A DNA stretch of 64,000 nucleotides from Anaerocolumna sedimenticola (GCF_009931695.1 NZ_CP048000.1:4420501-4484500), one strand, 5' to 3'; positions 1 to 10,080 are shown, counted from the stretch's first letter. Notes: generated from the sequence alone by a model not told the origin. Made by a program: numbers and translations.

Positions 1-516
1 TAAGTTTCAATTTCATTACCTTTCAAATCATAAATCACAGCTTTATCAGCATTCAGAAATTTGGCACAACAATTTTTTCGTTATCACCAATGATAATGGC
101 CTACTTACCTACTTCTGCATTAATTGCAGAACTTAACATTGCAATTACGTCAGTATCAAATTTAAATAAGATACAGTTTTGTACATCAATACCACTGTCC
201 AAGAAAACACCGGTTGCCATTACCTGTAAAGGTAATTGTCCCATTAAATGCACAGCATAAGTGATGGGATATACCCCTGCATCTAATAATGCACCTTTGG
301 CTAAGGAATAATTATACAAACGATTCGATTCATTCAAAGGTACGGTAAAACCAAATCCCACTTTCGAATACCAAACTTCTCTGCAAATTTCTTAGCTTTA
401 TTTACATCCCTGGATGCTACGGCAGTAAGTTCTGTATATTCCATTTGCTTTAAGGCTGCTGTGAAAGAGGCAGAAATGTTACCGGCTCCGATTATTCCCC
501 AGTTTATAACTTTCAT
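1..516 (-). pseudogene. Gfo/Idh/MocA-type oxidoreductase, decayed
   Basis: The first 50 or so codons (from 516 leftwards) read as an NAD(P)-binding N-terminus of the Gfo/Idh/MocA family, with a GIIGAGNIS dinucleotide loop and the following TELTAVASRD strand. Near 361 the frame changes and most of the Rossmann domain is missing. The text then resumes with C-terminal-domain sequence (LLDAGVYPITYAVHLMG, a DxGxYP-type signature). An in-frame TAG at 101-103 and a further frame change near 55-60 follow, after which IYDLKGNEIET still reads as family-like sequence. Several independent lesions plus an internal deletion make this a real pseudogene, not a read error. It also runs off the left edge, so the 3' end is unseen. 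The intact substrate cannot be inferred. Confidence 0.8.
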
Positions 517-712
517 AGTATTCCTTTCTTTTATTTACTTCTGATTTCCAAAGTATACAACCTTTGGAAAAACACTAATATTTTATCACTAAATTCCTCA
601 AATGAAAATCCTATCTTTATAAAAAGTTAGAATAAACGAAATTTAATTAATTTATCAACTTTATAGCATACTTTTAATAGTAAAATAAAAATTTTTTAAA
701 AAAAACACATTT

Positions 713-740
713 TAGACACAAATTCAGGTTATACTATATT
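713..740 (+). promoter_or_regulatory. Probable sigma-A promoter of ssrA
   Basis: TAGACA (713-718) and TATATT (735-740) are each one base from consensus and are separated by 16 bp. They lie about 90 bp upstream of the mature tmRNA 5' end, so a processed leader is implied. The rest of 517-830 is AT-rich and holds no gene that I can see. Confidence 0.45.
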
Positions 741-830
741 CATGTGATTTAAGATTCGTCTGTAAACCATTTATATTCTGTTGCAAAGTATTCCTTTTCA
801 TTCAGATATAAGCAACCAAATAATTATTAA

Positions 831-1177
831 GGGGTTGTACTGGTTTCGACGGGGGTTTTGAAGTTGCGGAAGCCATTCGCGGACTAGGACCGCGTCATCA
901 ACTTAGAATTAAATTTAAACGCAGACGAAAATTTAGCGTACGCTGCCTAATGGCAGCTGTCGAACTTAAGCTTCTTGCGGCTTAAGATCTCGGCATCAAA
1001 TTAGCAAGGCACTTTATCTTCAAAGCTTTGAGAGGATAAAAGAACTTATGAAGCTACTGAAGTCTAAAGCCTGTCAACCGGCGTTAGACAGAGGGAATGT
1101 TAAATGATTGACTGTAATGGGAGATGCTGCAATGAATGGGCTTTCGGACAGGGGTTCGATTCCCCTCAGCTCCACTA
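831..1177 (+). ncRNA. ssrA: Transfer-messenger RNA (tmRNA)
   Basis: This RNA rescues stalled ribosomes and tags the unfinished peptide for proteolysis. The 5' end GGGGTTG (831-837) pairs with CAGCTCC (1167-1173) as the acceptor stem, and GGTTCGATTCC at 1153-1163 is the T-arm. The tag reading frame is at 921-950: GCA resume codon, then ADENLAYAA and TAA. After the discriminator A at 1174 the genome reads CTA and not CCA, so the CCA tail would have to be added or repaired after processing. Its protein partner smpB lies 3 kb away on the other strand and carries a frameshift. Confidence 0.95.
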
Positions 1178-1207
1178 GATTCTTTAGTGAATATAACTGA
1201 TAAAAGT

Positions 1208-1250
1208 GCTTTAAACCGCTTATTTTTCTGGTTTAGAGCTTTTTTTATTT
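1208..1250 (+). terminator. Intrinsic terminator of ssrA
   Basis: A ten-base-pair stem (1208-1217 with 1230-1239, one G-U pair) is followed by a run of seven T. Confidence 0.85.
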
Positions 1251-1326
1251 ACCTGATAAGACCACTCTGAAATTTTGTACCTATTTATATGATAGCTAAC
1301 AGGTGATATCAGAATGGCCTTTTGTA

Positions 1327-1494
1327 TTATTTCGTTTTTATAGCTTCTTCCTCTTCAACTTCATCGCATCGAATATTTACTACCTCTAAATTATGATCCC
1401 ACAACCAGGTAGCTAACTTTTCATATGGAGCATTCAAAATTTTTTCCGTAGCTCCGTCTGTTTGTTCTAATACATAAACACTTATTTTTTTCAT
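1327..1494 (-). CDS. Small acidic hypothetical protein (55 aa)
   Basis: The frame opens with ATG at 1492-1494, preceded by a good AAAGGAG ribosome binding site seven bases upstream, and closes at TAA 1327-1329. The product begins MKKISVYVLEQT, has a mixed alpha/beta-looking core with two Trp residues (LATWLWDHNLEVV), and ends in a Glu-rich tail. I do not recognise a family. The strong ribosome binding site and codon use like the neighbours argue that it is real. It stands alone: tmRNA lies upstream on the opposite strand, and non-coding or decayed sequence lies on the other side. Confidence 0.55.
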   Translation of the reverse strand: MKKISVYVLEQTDGATEKILNAPYEKLATWLWDHNLEVVNIRCDEVEEEEAIKTK

Positions 1495-1634
1495 ATCGTT
1501 TCTCCTTTAGGTTTATCATTTGAATCGTTAAAGTGTTAATCCTATTATAACTTGCTGTATCACAGAATTACATCATCAATTTTTCCTATTAATTTTTTAC
1601 AGCTTTTTATTTCCAAATTCCCCATTAATTATAT

Positions 1635-1865
1635 TTAAAGCAATTTTTTTAGCATCTGAGCTAATTGAGCCCGGTATATTCGAATATTACTCTTGTTATT
1701 CTGGATCAACATTACATCTTTTATCAAATCAAGATTTTCGCCTCTGAAAACAGTTTTATTTGCAAATATTTTCTTTAACACATCAACTGCTCCCTCGGAG
1801 ATATTTTTAGGGATGACATTCTTTAATCGGGTATATGGTTTTACTCCATGTGTAAGACTTTGAAG
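1635..1865 (-). pseudogene. C-terminal fragment of an unidentified gene
   Basis: An open frame of about 76 codons ends at TAA 1635-1637 but begins directly after an in-frame TGA (1866-1868), with no credible start or ribosome binding site. The peptide looks natural (for example NIRIYRAQLAQMLKKLL at its end, helical and basic), so I read it as the surviving tail of a truncated gene. The family is unknown to me. It could instead be chance coding in AT-rich sequence. Confidence 0.35.
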
Positions 1866-2441
1866 TCAAGAACTATTTAGCGTATCAGAACTATACTGTT
1901 ATCAGCGGTACGTTACATGAGCAACTTTAAATAATATTGGTTGGCATAAAATAGTCCATATTAAAACCTATATACCTTAATAATAGAATCAGATATTGTT
2001 AAAACCGGATTAAAATGATATTATTATTAACGTTATGCTCCCCAGTATAACATGTATTTTTTTAACCCTGTGCATTCTCCCTGATATGCATGGGGTTTAC
2101 TTTTACAAACTTCTCAGCTGTAGGAATATGAAATGTAAAAATTATACTTACATAAATATTCACATTATATTAATGAAACATTCAAACTCTATACATATAT
2201 GAACATTATAATTAAAGCATAAAAATAACAAGTTTCCGCACCTTGTTAATATAATTTTTTTTCATAAAGCCAGCAGAAAACCTGCTGGCTCCTCCTATTT
2301 TTATTCAGTACATCCACTTCAGCCAGACAGCCGCTACACCTGTTTAGCTTTTTTTATATTCAATTTCATCTTTCCGGTATCCGCTTAATTTTCCATTTAG
2401 CGGGAATACTTATGTATTAAGACTATATGGGTTTAACCTAT
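1866..2441. other. Gene-free stretch with hairpins
   Basis: No credible gene is visible. A strong hairpin (AGCCAGCAG/CTGCTGGCT, near 2267-2290) followed on the minus strand by a run of A/T looks like an old terminator. Just upstream of it on minus, a dozen codons (AAVWLKWMY then stop, about 2310-2345) may be the last scrap of a lost gene. A second hairpin (AACCC-GTGCAT/ATGCAT-GGGTT) lies near 2074-2106. Confidence 0.4.
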
Positions 2442-2708
2442 TTAACTTCTAAATATTACTCTGGTTAGCCGGATGCCTTCCGGTAAGTCTTTCCCTTTCT
2501 GCATAGCCTGATGCGCTTTGTCAATTAGATTTTTCTTTGTATCCTCCGGGTATACGAAGTCAAAATCATAAATGTATTCTTTTTTGATATTATTAAGCGC
2601 TATATTTAAGAGGGAACCGCCATTATTGCAATACTCTCTCACTGCATCACTGATTATTTTTTTATATTCTGAATATGACATACTGTGTCCCATTAACCTC
2701 AATCCCAT
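2442..2708 (-). CDS. Hypothetical protein (79-88 aa)
   Basis: The frame can start at 2708 or, more plausibly, at the internal ATG beginning MSYSEYKKIISDAV (about 2681), because GAGG lies a few bases before that second start and nothing useful precedes the first. The product is mainly helical in its first half and ends LPEGIRLTRVIFRS. No signal peptide, membrane segment or catalytic motif is visible and I do not recognise the family. It may be a fragment of a larger gene, given the decayed surroundings. Confidence 0.4.
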   Translation of the reverse strand: MGLRLMGHSMSYSEYKKIISDAVREYCNNGGSLLNIALNNIKKEYIYDFDFVYPEDTKKNLIDKAHQAMQKGKDLPEGIRLTRVIFRS

Positions 2709-2828
2709 CTATTTTTTAGTATTGTATTAATATATGCACGAAATTAAAAAAAATGCCTATCTATAATAATTTATTTTTTATGCATGGTTAAATCGCTATT
2801 TTCATATGTTATAAAATAAGCAGGCGGC

Positions 2829-2872
2829 TGCGAAACTAATTAATTTCTTACTATCCTATAGTCTGTTTCGCA
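2829..2872. repeat. Inverted repeat upstream of orphan gene
   Basis: TGCGAAAC (2829-2836) and GTTTCGCA (2865-2872) are perfect 8-bp arms, about 40 bp before the start codon at 2912. They could form an operator or a leader hairpin for that gene. Confidence 0.35.
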
Positions 2873-2911
2873 ATAACCCAGATATTAAATCAGTATAGAA
2901 AGGATTCTATA

Positions 2912-3472
2912 ATGGATAGAACCAATAATACTAACTCAAGTTTTTATTCTCCGGAAGATCTTCGTAATATATTGAGACAGCTTTGGAACCAGTATTCTGT
3001 ATGGATCAGATTCTATATCGTAAGCCGAATGGCTGATTTAGATGATTTAGAGGTGCTAACTAACAGGCTTTTTGAAGTGCCGATTGATTTATATAATGTT
3101 TTTCGAATTTATTATGGCAATAATTCCGCGCAGGAATTTGAAAATTTATTAAGGGACCAGATAACACTTACTATACAAATAATCGATGAAATTAATACAG
3201 AACAGTCTATTGATACTACAGAATCCAATTGGAAAGCAAATGCTGACCAAATCAGTTTATTTCTTTCACAGCTAAATCCATATTGGAATATGCAGGTATT
3301 GCAGAATTTATTCTATAACCATTTGGATATGACGATCTATGAGGCACAAAAAAGAAAATACAAGCAATATGCAGCAGATGTATATGAATACAATTTTATC
3401 GAATATCATACCTTAATGATTGCGGATTATATTTGGAATGGTATCATAAATCAATTTTACTCGAATCAGTAA
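2912..3472 (+). CDS. Hypothetical helical protein (186 aa)
   Basis: The start is well set by AGAAAGGA ten bases upstream. The protein is soluble and largely helical, and rich in Trp, Tyr and Asn. It has segments such as LRQLWNQYSVWIRFYIVSRMA, a central EVLTNRLFEVPIDL and an ADQISLFLSQLNPYW motif. The general pattern (an N-terminal LWEQH-like segment, a TNRLL-like middle, then a NADQI-LNPYW stretch) resembles a small Bacillus/Clostridium family of unknown function; that link is from memory and uncertain. It is one of only two plus-strand protein genes here, and no operon partner is evident apart from the next plus-strand orphan about 120 bp downstream. Confidence 0.65.
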   Translation: MDRTNNTNSSFYSPEDLRNILRQLWNQYSVWIRFYIVSRMADLDDLEVLTNRLFEVPIDLYNVFRIYYGNNSAQEFENLLRDQITLTIQIIDEINTEQSIDTTESNWKANADQISLFLSQLNPYWNMQVLQNLFYNHLDMTIYEAQKRKYKQYAADVYEYNFIEYHTLMIADYIWNGIINQFYSNQ

Positions 3473-3589
3473 TTCCATCACTCTTCTCAAAATCCGACAT
3501 ATAATATTATAGAAACAAAACCCATTTTTATCAGAAATTTGACAAATAATTTCTGATTATTTATATAAATGTTATATTGGAGGATTTGG

Positions 3590-3919
3590 ATGGACGGAGT
3601 AAGGGAATTCGTAAATAATTCCTGCTCGGAATTAAATGTTATTATATCTGTAAGAGCAGGTGATAAAATAGGCTGCGTTTACCGGGTTGAAGAATTCTGC
3701 CTGAAAAGATTTGAATGCTTAAAAGTCTGCTTTGGCAATGAACAAAACCCGTTTATAGATGGTATAAAAGTATGCTATTGTGATTTTGGTCAATACGGTT
3801 CTACAGAGCTGGTAGTTAAAAAACATGGCTGTACTTTAGATAAATTACTCAATAAAAATTTCCGAATTATTTTTTTAAGCGCCGGCCCAACAATAGCCGT
3901 ATCCGCCCATAAAATATAA
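3590..3919 (+). CDS. Hypothetical protein (109 aa), Cys-rich
   Basis: I place the start at ATG 3590 because GGAGGA (3579-3584) is correctly spaced. An earlier in-frame start at 3569 lacks a binding site. The product begins MDGVREFVNNS and contains seven or so cysteines spread through the chain without a clear CxxC knuckle. It ends in a hydrophobic segment (FRIIFLSAGPTIAVSA) that could be a beta-hairpin or a membrane-associated stretch. I do not recognise a family. The gene stops just before a bidirectional terminator. Confidence 0.5.
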   Translation: MDGVREFVNNSCSELNVIISVRAGDKIGCVYRVEEFCLKRFECLKVCFGNEQNPFIDGIKVCYCDFGQYGSTELVVKKHGCTLDKLLNKNFRIIFLSAGPTIAVSAHKI

Positions 3920-3940
3920 TATCTGCTAAACTCTACACAA

Positions 3941-3980
3941 AAAGATAGTCTGCTGATTTATTTATACAGAGACTATCTTT
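3941..3980. terminator. Bidirectional terminator between orphan and smpB
   Basis: AAAGATAGTCT (3941-3951) pairs with AGACTATCTTT (3970-3980). A T-run follows on both strands, strongest for the minus-strand smpB transcript. Confidence 0.75.
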
Positions 3981-4031
3981 CATATCGTAATTTACAAATA
4001 AACATAAACACAAAGTCCCGGAGCTTACCTT

Positions 4032-4498
4032 TTAATATAAATTCTTCACTTTAAAATCTTTCTCCGCTTCTCTTCTTTGGTCTTTTTTCGCTATGTCTTC
4101 CCGTTTATCATAAAGCTTTTTACCTCGGGCTAAACCTATCTCAACTTTGACCAGACTTCCTTTTAAGTATACGGTAAGTGGTACAACCGTATAACCTTTT
4201 TGTGCCACTTTACCCATAATTTTATTAATTTCATAATGATGCAATAATAACTTTTTAATACGTAAGGATCTTTATTAAAAATGTTCCCTTTTTCGTATGG
4301 GCTGATATGCATGTTATAAATATAGACCTCCCCACCCTCGATTCGAATATAGGATTCTTTAACACTGCATTTACCCATTCGTAAAGATTTAACCTCAGTA
4401 CCATGAAGTACAATACCGGCCTCAAAGGTATCTTCGATAAAATAATCAAATCTCGCCTTTTTATTATTTGCAATCATTTTAATACTTTCTTTAGACAT
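4032..4498 (-). pseudogene. smpB: SsrA-binding protein SmpB, one-base frameshift
   Basis: SmpB binds tmRNA and carries it to stalled ribosomes. The start is ATG 4498 ([15 protein letters not shown]), set by GGGAGGA with normal spacing. The first 79 codons read as the SmpB barrel ([16 protein letters not shown], then [11 protein letters not shown]) up to NKDPY. At about 4260-4262 the frame slips, and the remainder ([20 protein letters not shown], then the basic tail ending DFKVKNLY) continues in the next frame to the stop at 4032. The family reads DPY-R-x-x-K-LLLH here. Restoring one C (TACGT to TACCGT) rebuilds that exactly and gives about 155 residues, the normal length. Downstream of rnr by 20 bp, the usual order. 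A sequencing error is more likely than a dead gene, because the tmRNA gene is intact and the rest is undegraded. Confidence 0.9.
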
Positions 4499-4518
4499 AA
4501 ATCCTCCCAAAACTTCTT

Positions 4519-6660
4519 TTACTGATCTTCTTCCGGCTCATCTACAAATGCAAAATCGATGGTCCGCAGCAGTTTATCGGCTGCTACTACCTCTACAAAG
4601 ACCTTTTCCCCCAGTTTGTAGGTCTTTCTGGTATGCTCACCCATCATGGTATAATGCTCTTCATCATAAATGTAATAATCATCCATCATTTCCGATACGC
4701 GAACCATACCCTCAACCGTATTGGGTAATTCCACATATAAGCCCCAATTTGTTATGCCGGAGATTACACCTTCAAAAGTTTCACCAATATGATCACTCAT
4801 ATACTCTACTTTTTTTAATTTATCAACTTCCCGTTCCGCATCATCTGCCCGTCGTTCGGTTATACTTGCCTGCATCGCCACATCCGGCAAGATTTTATTA
4901 TAATGCTTAAGACGTTTCTCATTTAAGCCCCCGCGTAAATTTTCCTTTATAATCCGATGAATCTGGAGATCCGGATATCGCCTGATAGGAGAAGTAAAAT
5001 GGCAGTAATACTTGGTAGCTAATCCGAAATGACCATCACTGGTGGAAGTGTACTTCGCGCGTTTCATAGAACGCAGAGTCAGACGGCTGATTAGAGCTTC
5101 CTCCGGTGTATTATCAATTTTTAACAATAACTTCTGCAGTTCTTTGGGGTGAATCTCATCCTGTCCGATTTTAATACTGTAGCCAAAATTATTAATAAAG
5201 ATGCCGAGTTGTTTAATCTTATCGGAATCCGGGTTTTCATGACTTCTGTAAACAAACGGTATCTCCTGCCAGAAGAAATCCTCTGCTACAGTTTCATTTG
5301 CTATGAGCATAAAGTCTTCTATAATTTTGGTGGCCTTATTTCTCTCATATGGTTTAATTTCAATCGGATGGCCATTTTCATCCAGACGAATTTTACTTTC
5401 CGGAAAATCAAAATCAATGGAACCTCGTTTTCGTCTCTTTTCCCGGAGTATATCCGCAAGTTCTGCCATTAATTCAAACATAGGAACAAATTCTTCGTAT
5501 TGTTTTCTCTCTTCTTCATCATTATCTTCAAGAATCTTCTTCACACTGGTATATGTCATTCTTCGGTCCACCCGAAGAACGGTTTCGGCAATTTCATGTC
5601 CGACTACATTACCTTTATCATCTATATCCATAAAGCAGCTTAAGGCAAGTCGGTCCGTACCTGCATTCAGAGAACAGATTCCGTTAGACAGCTTATGAGG
5701 CAGCATGGGGATAACACGGTCAACCAAATATACACTGGTACCTCTTTTTACGGCTTCTTTATCCAATGGGGAATTTTCCGTTACATAATTGGTTACATCC
5801 GCAATATGCACGCCAAGATGATACAGGTTGTTATCTTTAGAAATTGTTATAGCATCATCCAGATCTTTAGCGTCTTCCCCATCTATGGTAACTGTCTGCA
5901 GATTCCTGATATCTTTTCTGCCTGCCATATCCCTTTCAGATATCTCATCCGGAACGGACTCTACCTGATTCATAACCCCATCAGGAAATTCCATTGGCAG
6001 ATTATATGCCATAATTACTGAAATAATATCTACACCAGGATCATTCATATGGCCTAAAATTTCAATCACTTTTCCTTCAGGATTTTTATCCTGCCCGCCG
6101 TAATCCGTTATTTTAACCACTACCTTGTGGCCGTTTACAGCTCCTTTTGTGTGCTCTTTCTGAATAAAGATATCCTTGCCGAATTTTTGATTATCCGGTA
6201 TAACAAAACCATAATTTTTACTCTTTTCAAATGTACCTACAATTGTGCTGCTGCTTCTTTCGAGAATTCGTATGATTTCCCCTTCTTTTCTTTTTCCGGT
6301 CCGGTCATCTTTAATACTAACCATAACCTTATCATTATGAAGTGCACCTTTGGTAGCATTCTCAGGAATAAAAATATCTTCATCTTCCCCCTCAATAATA
6401 ACAAATCCAAATCCTCTTTGTGTTCCGGAAAAAACACCGGTTTTGGTATTGGCATCCGCCAATTTATATCTGCCCTGCGTGTCCTGATCAATTTTGCCAT
6501 CAGCCTGCAAAGAAGTTAATACTTCTCTTAAATCTTGTTTTTCATCCCTGGGTACCTGTAAAATATTGGCTATTTCTTTGAACTTTAAAGGATGATATTC
6601 TTTGCTATTTATAAAATCTAATAATATTTTCTTTTTTTCGTCCAAAATCACTTTATCCAT
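4519..6660 (-). CDS. rnr: Ribonuclease R
   Basis: A processive 3'-to-5' exoribonuclease of the RNB family that degrades structured RNA and, with tmRNA/SmpB, non-stop messages. I start at ATG 6660 ([10 protein letters not shown]), where GGAGG precedes by four bases; an upstream in-frame ATG lacks a site. Order of domains in the 713 residues: winged helix (about 1-65), two cold-shock OB folds (about 70-210, with GFGFVI and YGFVIP), the RNB catalytic domain from about 245 to 575 with the acidic [13 protein letters not shown] metal site, and a C-terminal S1 domain (about 620-705, [17 protein letters not shown]). It ends 20 bp before smpB, so the two are very likely co-transcribed. In many Firmicutes secG lies just upstream; here secG sits in the glycolytic operon instead. 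Confidence 0.97.
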   Translation of the reverse strand: MDKVILDEKKKILLDFINSKEYHPLKFKEIANILQVPRDEKQDLREVLTSLQADGKIDQDTQGRYKLADANTKTGVFSGTQRGFGFVIIEGEDEDIFIPENATKGALHNDKVMVSIKDDRTGKRKEGEIIRILERSSSTIVGTFEKSKNYGFVIPDNQKFGKDIFIQKEHTKGAVNGHKVVVKITDYGGQDKNPEGKVIEILGHMNDPGVDIISVIMAYNLPMEFPDGVMNQVESVPDEISERDMAGRKDIRNLQTVTIDGEDAKDLDDAITISKDNNLYHLGVHIADVTNYVTENSPLDKEAVKRGTSVYLVDRVIPMLPHKLSNGICSLNAGTDRLALSCFMDIDDKGNVVGHEIAETVLRVDRRMTYTSVKKILEDNDEEERKQYEEFVPMFELMAELADILREKRRKRGSIDFDFPESKIRLDENGHPIEIKPYERNKATKIIEDFMLIANETVAEDFFWQEIPFVYRSHENPDSDKIKQLGIFINNFGYSIKIGQDEIHPKELQKLLLKIDNTPEEALISRLTLRSMKRAKYTSTSDGHFGLATKYYCHFTSPIRRYPDLQIHRIIKENLRGGLNEKRLKHYNKILPDVAMQASITERRADDAEREVDKLKKVEYMSDHIGETFEGVISGITNWGLYVELPNTVEGMVRVSEMMDDYYIYDEEHYTMMGEHTRKTYKLGEKVFVEVVAADKLLRTIDFAFVDEPEEDQ

Positions 6661-6982
6661 TTTGCCTCCATCATTTCTAAACTTCACCAGTTTTTAAGTA
6701 TTACTAATCTGTTTTAAATAAGTTAAAGCCAGATCAGTTTAGATATTCAAGCCTTGTTATAATGTAGTATACCATAATTCTCCTATAATTAATACATAAA
6801 TTTATATAGGCTGTTTTAATATAGTGTTTACATTTTGTTGAGACATAATTATAATTTAAATAAATTTATAATATAATTAAAAAATTATTCCCTATTATTT
6901 ACGAATGCTATGTAGAAAATTAATATAATCCATAGGAGGTAGACCGGGTATTTATCAAATAGATTCTGTTCCTTATATATTA
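6661..6982. other. Intergenic region upstream of rnr
   Basis: Very AT-rich. A TATACT box near 6767-6772 on minus could be a -10 element, but no good -35 partner is visible. No gene is seen. Confidence 0.3.
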
Positions 6983-7018
6983 AAAAAGCATTGACATTCT
7001 TGCTTGTCAATGCTTTTT
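6983..7018 (-). terminator. Terminator of the NADH oxidoreductase gene
   Basis: Perfect 14-bp arms (6983-6996 and 7005-7018, core GCATTGACA/TGTCAATGC) with A/T tracts at both ends, so it can act on either strand. Confidence 0.85.
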
Positions 7019-7092
7019 ATATCCATGGGCATTCCCGTATTTCAGCTTTGAAGTTTTATCAGGAGTGTGATCAATTAAGATTTTGCATCTAT

Positions 7093-8472
7093 TTATTTTA
7101 ATTCTGCAAACCGGTCTTTTTCTTTACCGCAGACCGGGCAGACCCAATCATCCGGAAGCTCCTCAAACAGTGTTCCGGGTTCAATATCCTCATCGGGATC
7201 TCCCTTTTTCGGATCATAAATATAGCCGCAAGGGATACACATATATTTCTTCATTCCATTGTTCCGTATGTTTATCTCATCCATTAAGCGGCTTACGCTG
7301 ATTCCATCTAAATCAATCCCTTCCAGGGAAATCTGATTTTCAATCGCCTGAGTGTACGGTGCAGATTTGGATACATCCCCTAATGCAATGATACCGACTA
7401 TTCTATTATCTTTTATGAATAGTTTTACATATTTTAAGCTTCCATCCTCTTCAGTGATTGTATTATCACATCTGCTTTCATCGACCAGACCTATTGAAAA
7501 TAACTCGATTTCGAATGCATGGAATATGGTGGCGGGCAGTATCTTCTTATAGGCAGTGTTACCATTTACCATATTGGTTCCAGCAACAGTACCCTGTTCC
7601 ATGGCACTGCCCCATAGTCCGGTTACTTCGCCTTGGAACTCTGCAACATCTCCGGCCGCATATACATCCTCAACACTGGTTTTCATCTGATCATCAACCA
7701 GAATACCTCTGTTTACTTTGATTTTGTCGGAATCGATGATTTCAATATTCGGTATTACGCCAATCGAATATAGTACACTGTCACAGCTGATTAATCCATT
7801 GTCTTTTATCATAACTCCGGTAACCTCATTCCCACCGGAAAACCGTTCAATTTCGGCGTTTAAGATAACCTCTGCTCCAATTTCTTCAATTTTATTTTTC
7901 AACAATACAGAGGTCCTTTCATCCAGCTGCCGTCCCATTAAGCTTGGACAGGATTCAACAATTGTGACGATTTTGCCCTCTTTGATTAAGGACCATGCAG
8001 TTTCAATTCCCTGCACTCCACCACCTATAATCACAACATGCTTTTTATTTTCAATATATGCTTTGAAATCCTCCGCTTCCGATAGCTCACGTATGGAAAA
8101 GACACCTTTTTGCTCAGCACCGTCAAGAGAAAGCTTTCGATTGTTTGAACCTGTACAGATCAAAAGTTTATCAAACGCAATCTGCTCTCCATTTATTGTA
8201 CGAACCGTATGAGCCATGGCATCAACACCTATAATTTTTGTATCAGTAAATACCTGAATATTATTTTTCTCATACCATTTATCTTTTTTTATAAGAACAT
8301 CTTCACTAACTAAATTACTGTATAATTCCTTAGATAATTTTATTCTATTGTAAGGCAGTGATTTCTCCTTACCGTAAATTTTTATTGTACCCTCGGGATC
8401 CTGTTTGCGGATTGCTTTTGCAGCAGTGACAGCTGCAACGCCGCCACCGATAATAATATAATTCTTACTCAT
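7093..8472 (-). CDS. NADH:rubredoxin-type oxidoreductase fused to rubredoxin
   Basis: A pyridine-nucleotide disulphide-type flavoprotein of about 400 residues carries a complete rubredoxin at its C-terminus. The FAD-binding [12 protein letters not shown] is at residues 6-17, the NADH-binding [14 protein letters not shown] near 147-160, and the second FAD motif YAAGDVAE near 270. Rubredoxin starts about residue 407 with CxxC at 412/415 and 445/448, which coordinate one iron. Electrons should pass from NADH through FAD to the tethered rubredoxin. The natural acceptor is the flavodiiron protein encoded 120 bp upstream, so the pair probably reduces oxygen or nitric oxide in the cytoplasm. Start supported by AAAGGAG. 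The NADH preference is inferred from the family. Confidence 0.9.
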   Translation of the reverse strand: MSKNYIIIGGGVAAVTAAKAIRKQDPEGTIKIYGKEKSLPYNRIKLSKELYSNLVSEDVLIKKDKWYEKNNIQVFTDTKIIGVDAMAHTVRTINGEQIAFDKLLICTGSNNRKLSLDGAEQKGVFSIRELSEAEDFKAYIENKKHVVIIGGGVQGIETAWSLIKEGKIVTIVESCPSLMGRQLDERTSVLLKNKIEEIGAEVILNAEIERFSGGNEVTGVMIKDNGLISCDSVLYSIGVIPNIEIIDSDKIKVNRGILVDDQMKTSVEDVYAAGDVAEFQGEVTGLWGSAMEQGTVAGTNMVNGNTAYKKILPATIFHAFEIELFSIGLVDESRCDNTITEEDGSLKYVKLFIKDNRIVGIIALGDVSKSAPYTQAIENQISLEGIDLDGISVSRLMDEINIRNNGMKKYMCIPCGYIYDPKKGDPDEDIEPGTLFEELPDDWVCPVCGKEKDRFAELK

Positions 8473-8555
8473 GATAATCTCCTTTCAGCCGATAACCTGG
8501 GAGTTTGGGCGACAGCACAATATGCGCAAAATGAATGGTTAAAACAATTCACTAG

Positions 8556-8575
8556 TGGAAAATCTTGATTTTCCA
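8556..8575. repeat. Short perfect inverted repeat between fprA and the oxidoreductase gene
   Basis: TGGAAAATC and GATTTTCCA flank two bases. On the message this would be a 9-bp hairpin between the two genes. It lacks a T-tract, so an RNA-processing or stability role is as likely as termination. Confidence 0.45.
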
Positions 8576-8594
8576 TTCTCCCCTCCTGTTCCAA

Positions 8595-9830
8595 TTAAAA
8601 AGAACTTAGGAGTAAATCCGCAATAAAGGATGCTGCATTTTCAACTTTTTCTTTGCATTCATTCGGTGAAAATCTAACCCTTACCGGGAATTCCACATCT
8701 GTCATTCCAGTAGTTTTTATAACTTTTGAAGTACTTAAAACGTTCATATTCGTTTTCAACAAATAGTCGTGAATTACTTCAATCGCTTCTCCACTCCAGC
8801 CATAGGAACCAAAGGCAGATGCTATCTTGCCCTCAAGATTAATATCAGGAAGCTCCGTTAATACCTGCTCTATGTTTCCGATCATATCTGCGTATCTGGT
8901 GGAACTTCCAAACAATACAGCATCCGCAGTCTTAATACTATTTAAGATTTCATCCTTCTCCGTCTTATCTGCATTGAAAACTTCGACCTGAATATTATAT
9001 TGTTCAAAGGTATCCTTTAACATCTTAGCCATTTTCTTTGTATTGCTTTTAATCGTAGTATAAACTATAGTAGCTTTCTTACCTGACACAGTATCTGCAC
9101 TCATGGATTCATACAAATCAATATATTTTTGTACATCGGATCTTAAAATGAAACCATGAGATGGTGCAATCATTCTTACATCCAGATCTTTCAGGGCATT
9201 AATTAATGTTCTTACATATCTTCGGTGCGGATGAATGATTACTTTATAATAACCGATAAAGTCCTCTGTTATATCAGCATCCGCTTTGTCATCGAAAAAT
9301 CTTTCGTTCGCCACGTGCGTACTGAAGATATCACAGGGAAATAATATTTTATCCTCAACACAGAATGTAATCATAGTTTCTTCTGTATGAAGATACGGAG
9401 TTTCCTTAAACTTAAGTGTTTTTCCTCCGATATCCAGGGTATCCCCATCCTTTACAACCAGGAAGGTTCTATCGTGAAGCTTGTACATTTCCTGAAGCTC
9501 TTTTACAGCTTTCTGAGTACAAACAATAGTTGCATTGGGTGCCTGTGCTGCTAACGCACCAAGTCCTCCGGAGTGATCCGGTTCCGTGTGGTTAATTACA
9601 ATATATTGAATTTCTGCCGGATTAATAAATTTCTTCAGATATTCAACGAATTCACCGCCGAATTCTATATCTACAGTATCAATCACTGTTGGCTTCTCTG
9701 TCTTTAATAAATACGCATTATAAGTAGTTCCCTTTGCCAGAATTAATCTATGAAATGGTACTTCTCGATCATCAATTTTACCTACCCAATATACATCCTT
9801 TGATAGTGTAACCTGTTCTAATGCTTTCAT
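8595..9830 (-). CDS. fprA: Flavodiiron protein (A-type flavoprotein)
   Basis: Reduces oxygen to water or NO to N2O using a diiron site and FMN. I start at ATG 9830 (MKALEQVTLS), which has AGGAGG at ideal spacing; a longer frame to 9947 has none. The metallo-beta-lactamase-like half carries the ligands H81, E83, D85 (NHTEPDHSGG), H148, D167 and H225, all present. The flavodoxin half begins about residue 253 (ATIVYTTIKSNTKKMA) with the FMN loops near FGSSTRY and FGSYGWSGEA. Length 411 fits the class that lacks its own rubredoxin. The electron donor is most likely the rubredoxin-fused oxidoreductase just downstream. Confidence 0.95.
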   Translation of the reverse strand: MKALEQVTLSKDVYWVGKIDDREVPFHRLILAKGTTYNAYLLKTEKPTVIDTVDIEFGGEFVEYLKKFINPAEIQYIVINHTEPDHSGGLGALAAQAPNATIVCTQKAVKELQEMYKLHDRTFLVVKDGDTLDIGGKTLKFKETPYLHTEETMITFCVEDKILFPCDIFSTHVANERFFDDKADADITEDFIGYYKVIIHPHRRYVRTLINALKDLDVRMIAPSHGFILRSDVQKYIDLYESMSADTVSGKKATIVYTTIKSNTKKMAKMLKDTFEQYNIQVEVFNADKTEKDEILNSIKTADAVLFGSSTRYADMIGNIEQVLTELPDINLEGKIASAFGSYGWSGEAIEVIHDYLLKTNMNVLSTSKVIKTTGMTDVEFPVRVRFSPNECKEKVENAASFIADLLLSSF

Positions 9831-9943
9831 ATGAATCCTCCTGTTAAAAACAATATTTTTTTGACAGGTCCCATTGTACATCAACTGAAATATAAAAACT
9901 GTTATTTGAATCACAAAATTAAAATAATCGTATTTTTTCAGAG

Positions 9944-10080
9944 TCATATAGGAAAAGAGCTTTCCATACTCATATCCAATTCTATTTCTGATAATTCCCC
10001 CGCTGCCATATTACCTCCCGGAAAGGAATAGGAAGCAAATGCACCGATTGCCAGCAAGACCAGATAAAAAAAAGCAAAAA
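9944..10080 (-). pseudogene. Possible membrane-protein remnant cut by the foldback element
   Basis: On minus, directly after the foldback element edge at 10081, an open frame reads a hydrophobic helix (LVLLAIGAFASYSF) and then an acidic tail ending SSFPI at the TGA 9944-9946. A GGGAGG-spaced ATG inside it could also express a 20-residue peptide. It looks like the 3' end of a membrane protein whose 5' part was lost. This is weakly supported and could be chance. Confidence 0.3.

Noticed and set aside
5303..5698. Plus-strand frames inside rnr and other large genes
   Set aside because: They overlap well-recognised minus-strand genes and have no ribosome binding sites or family features.
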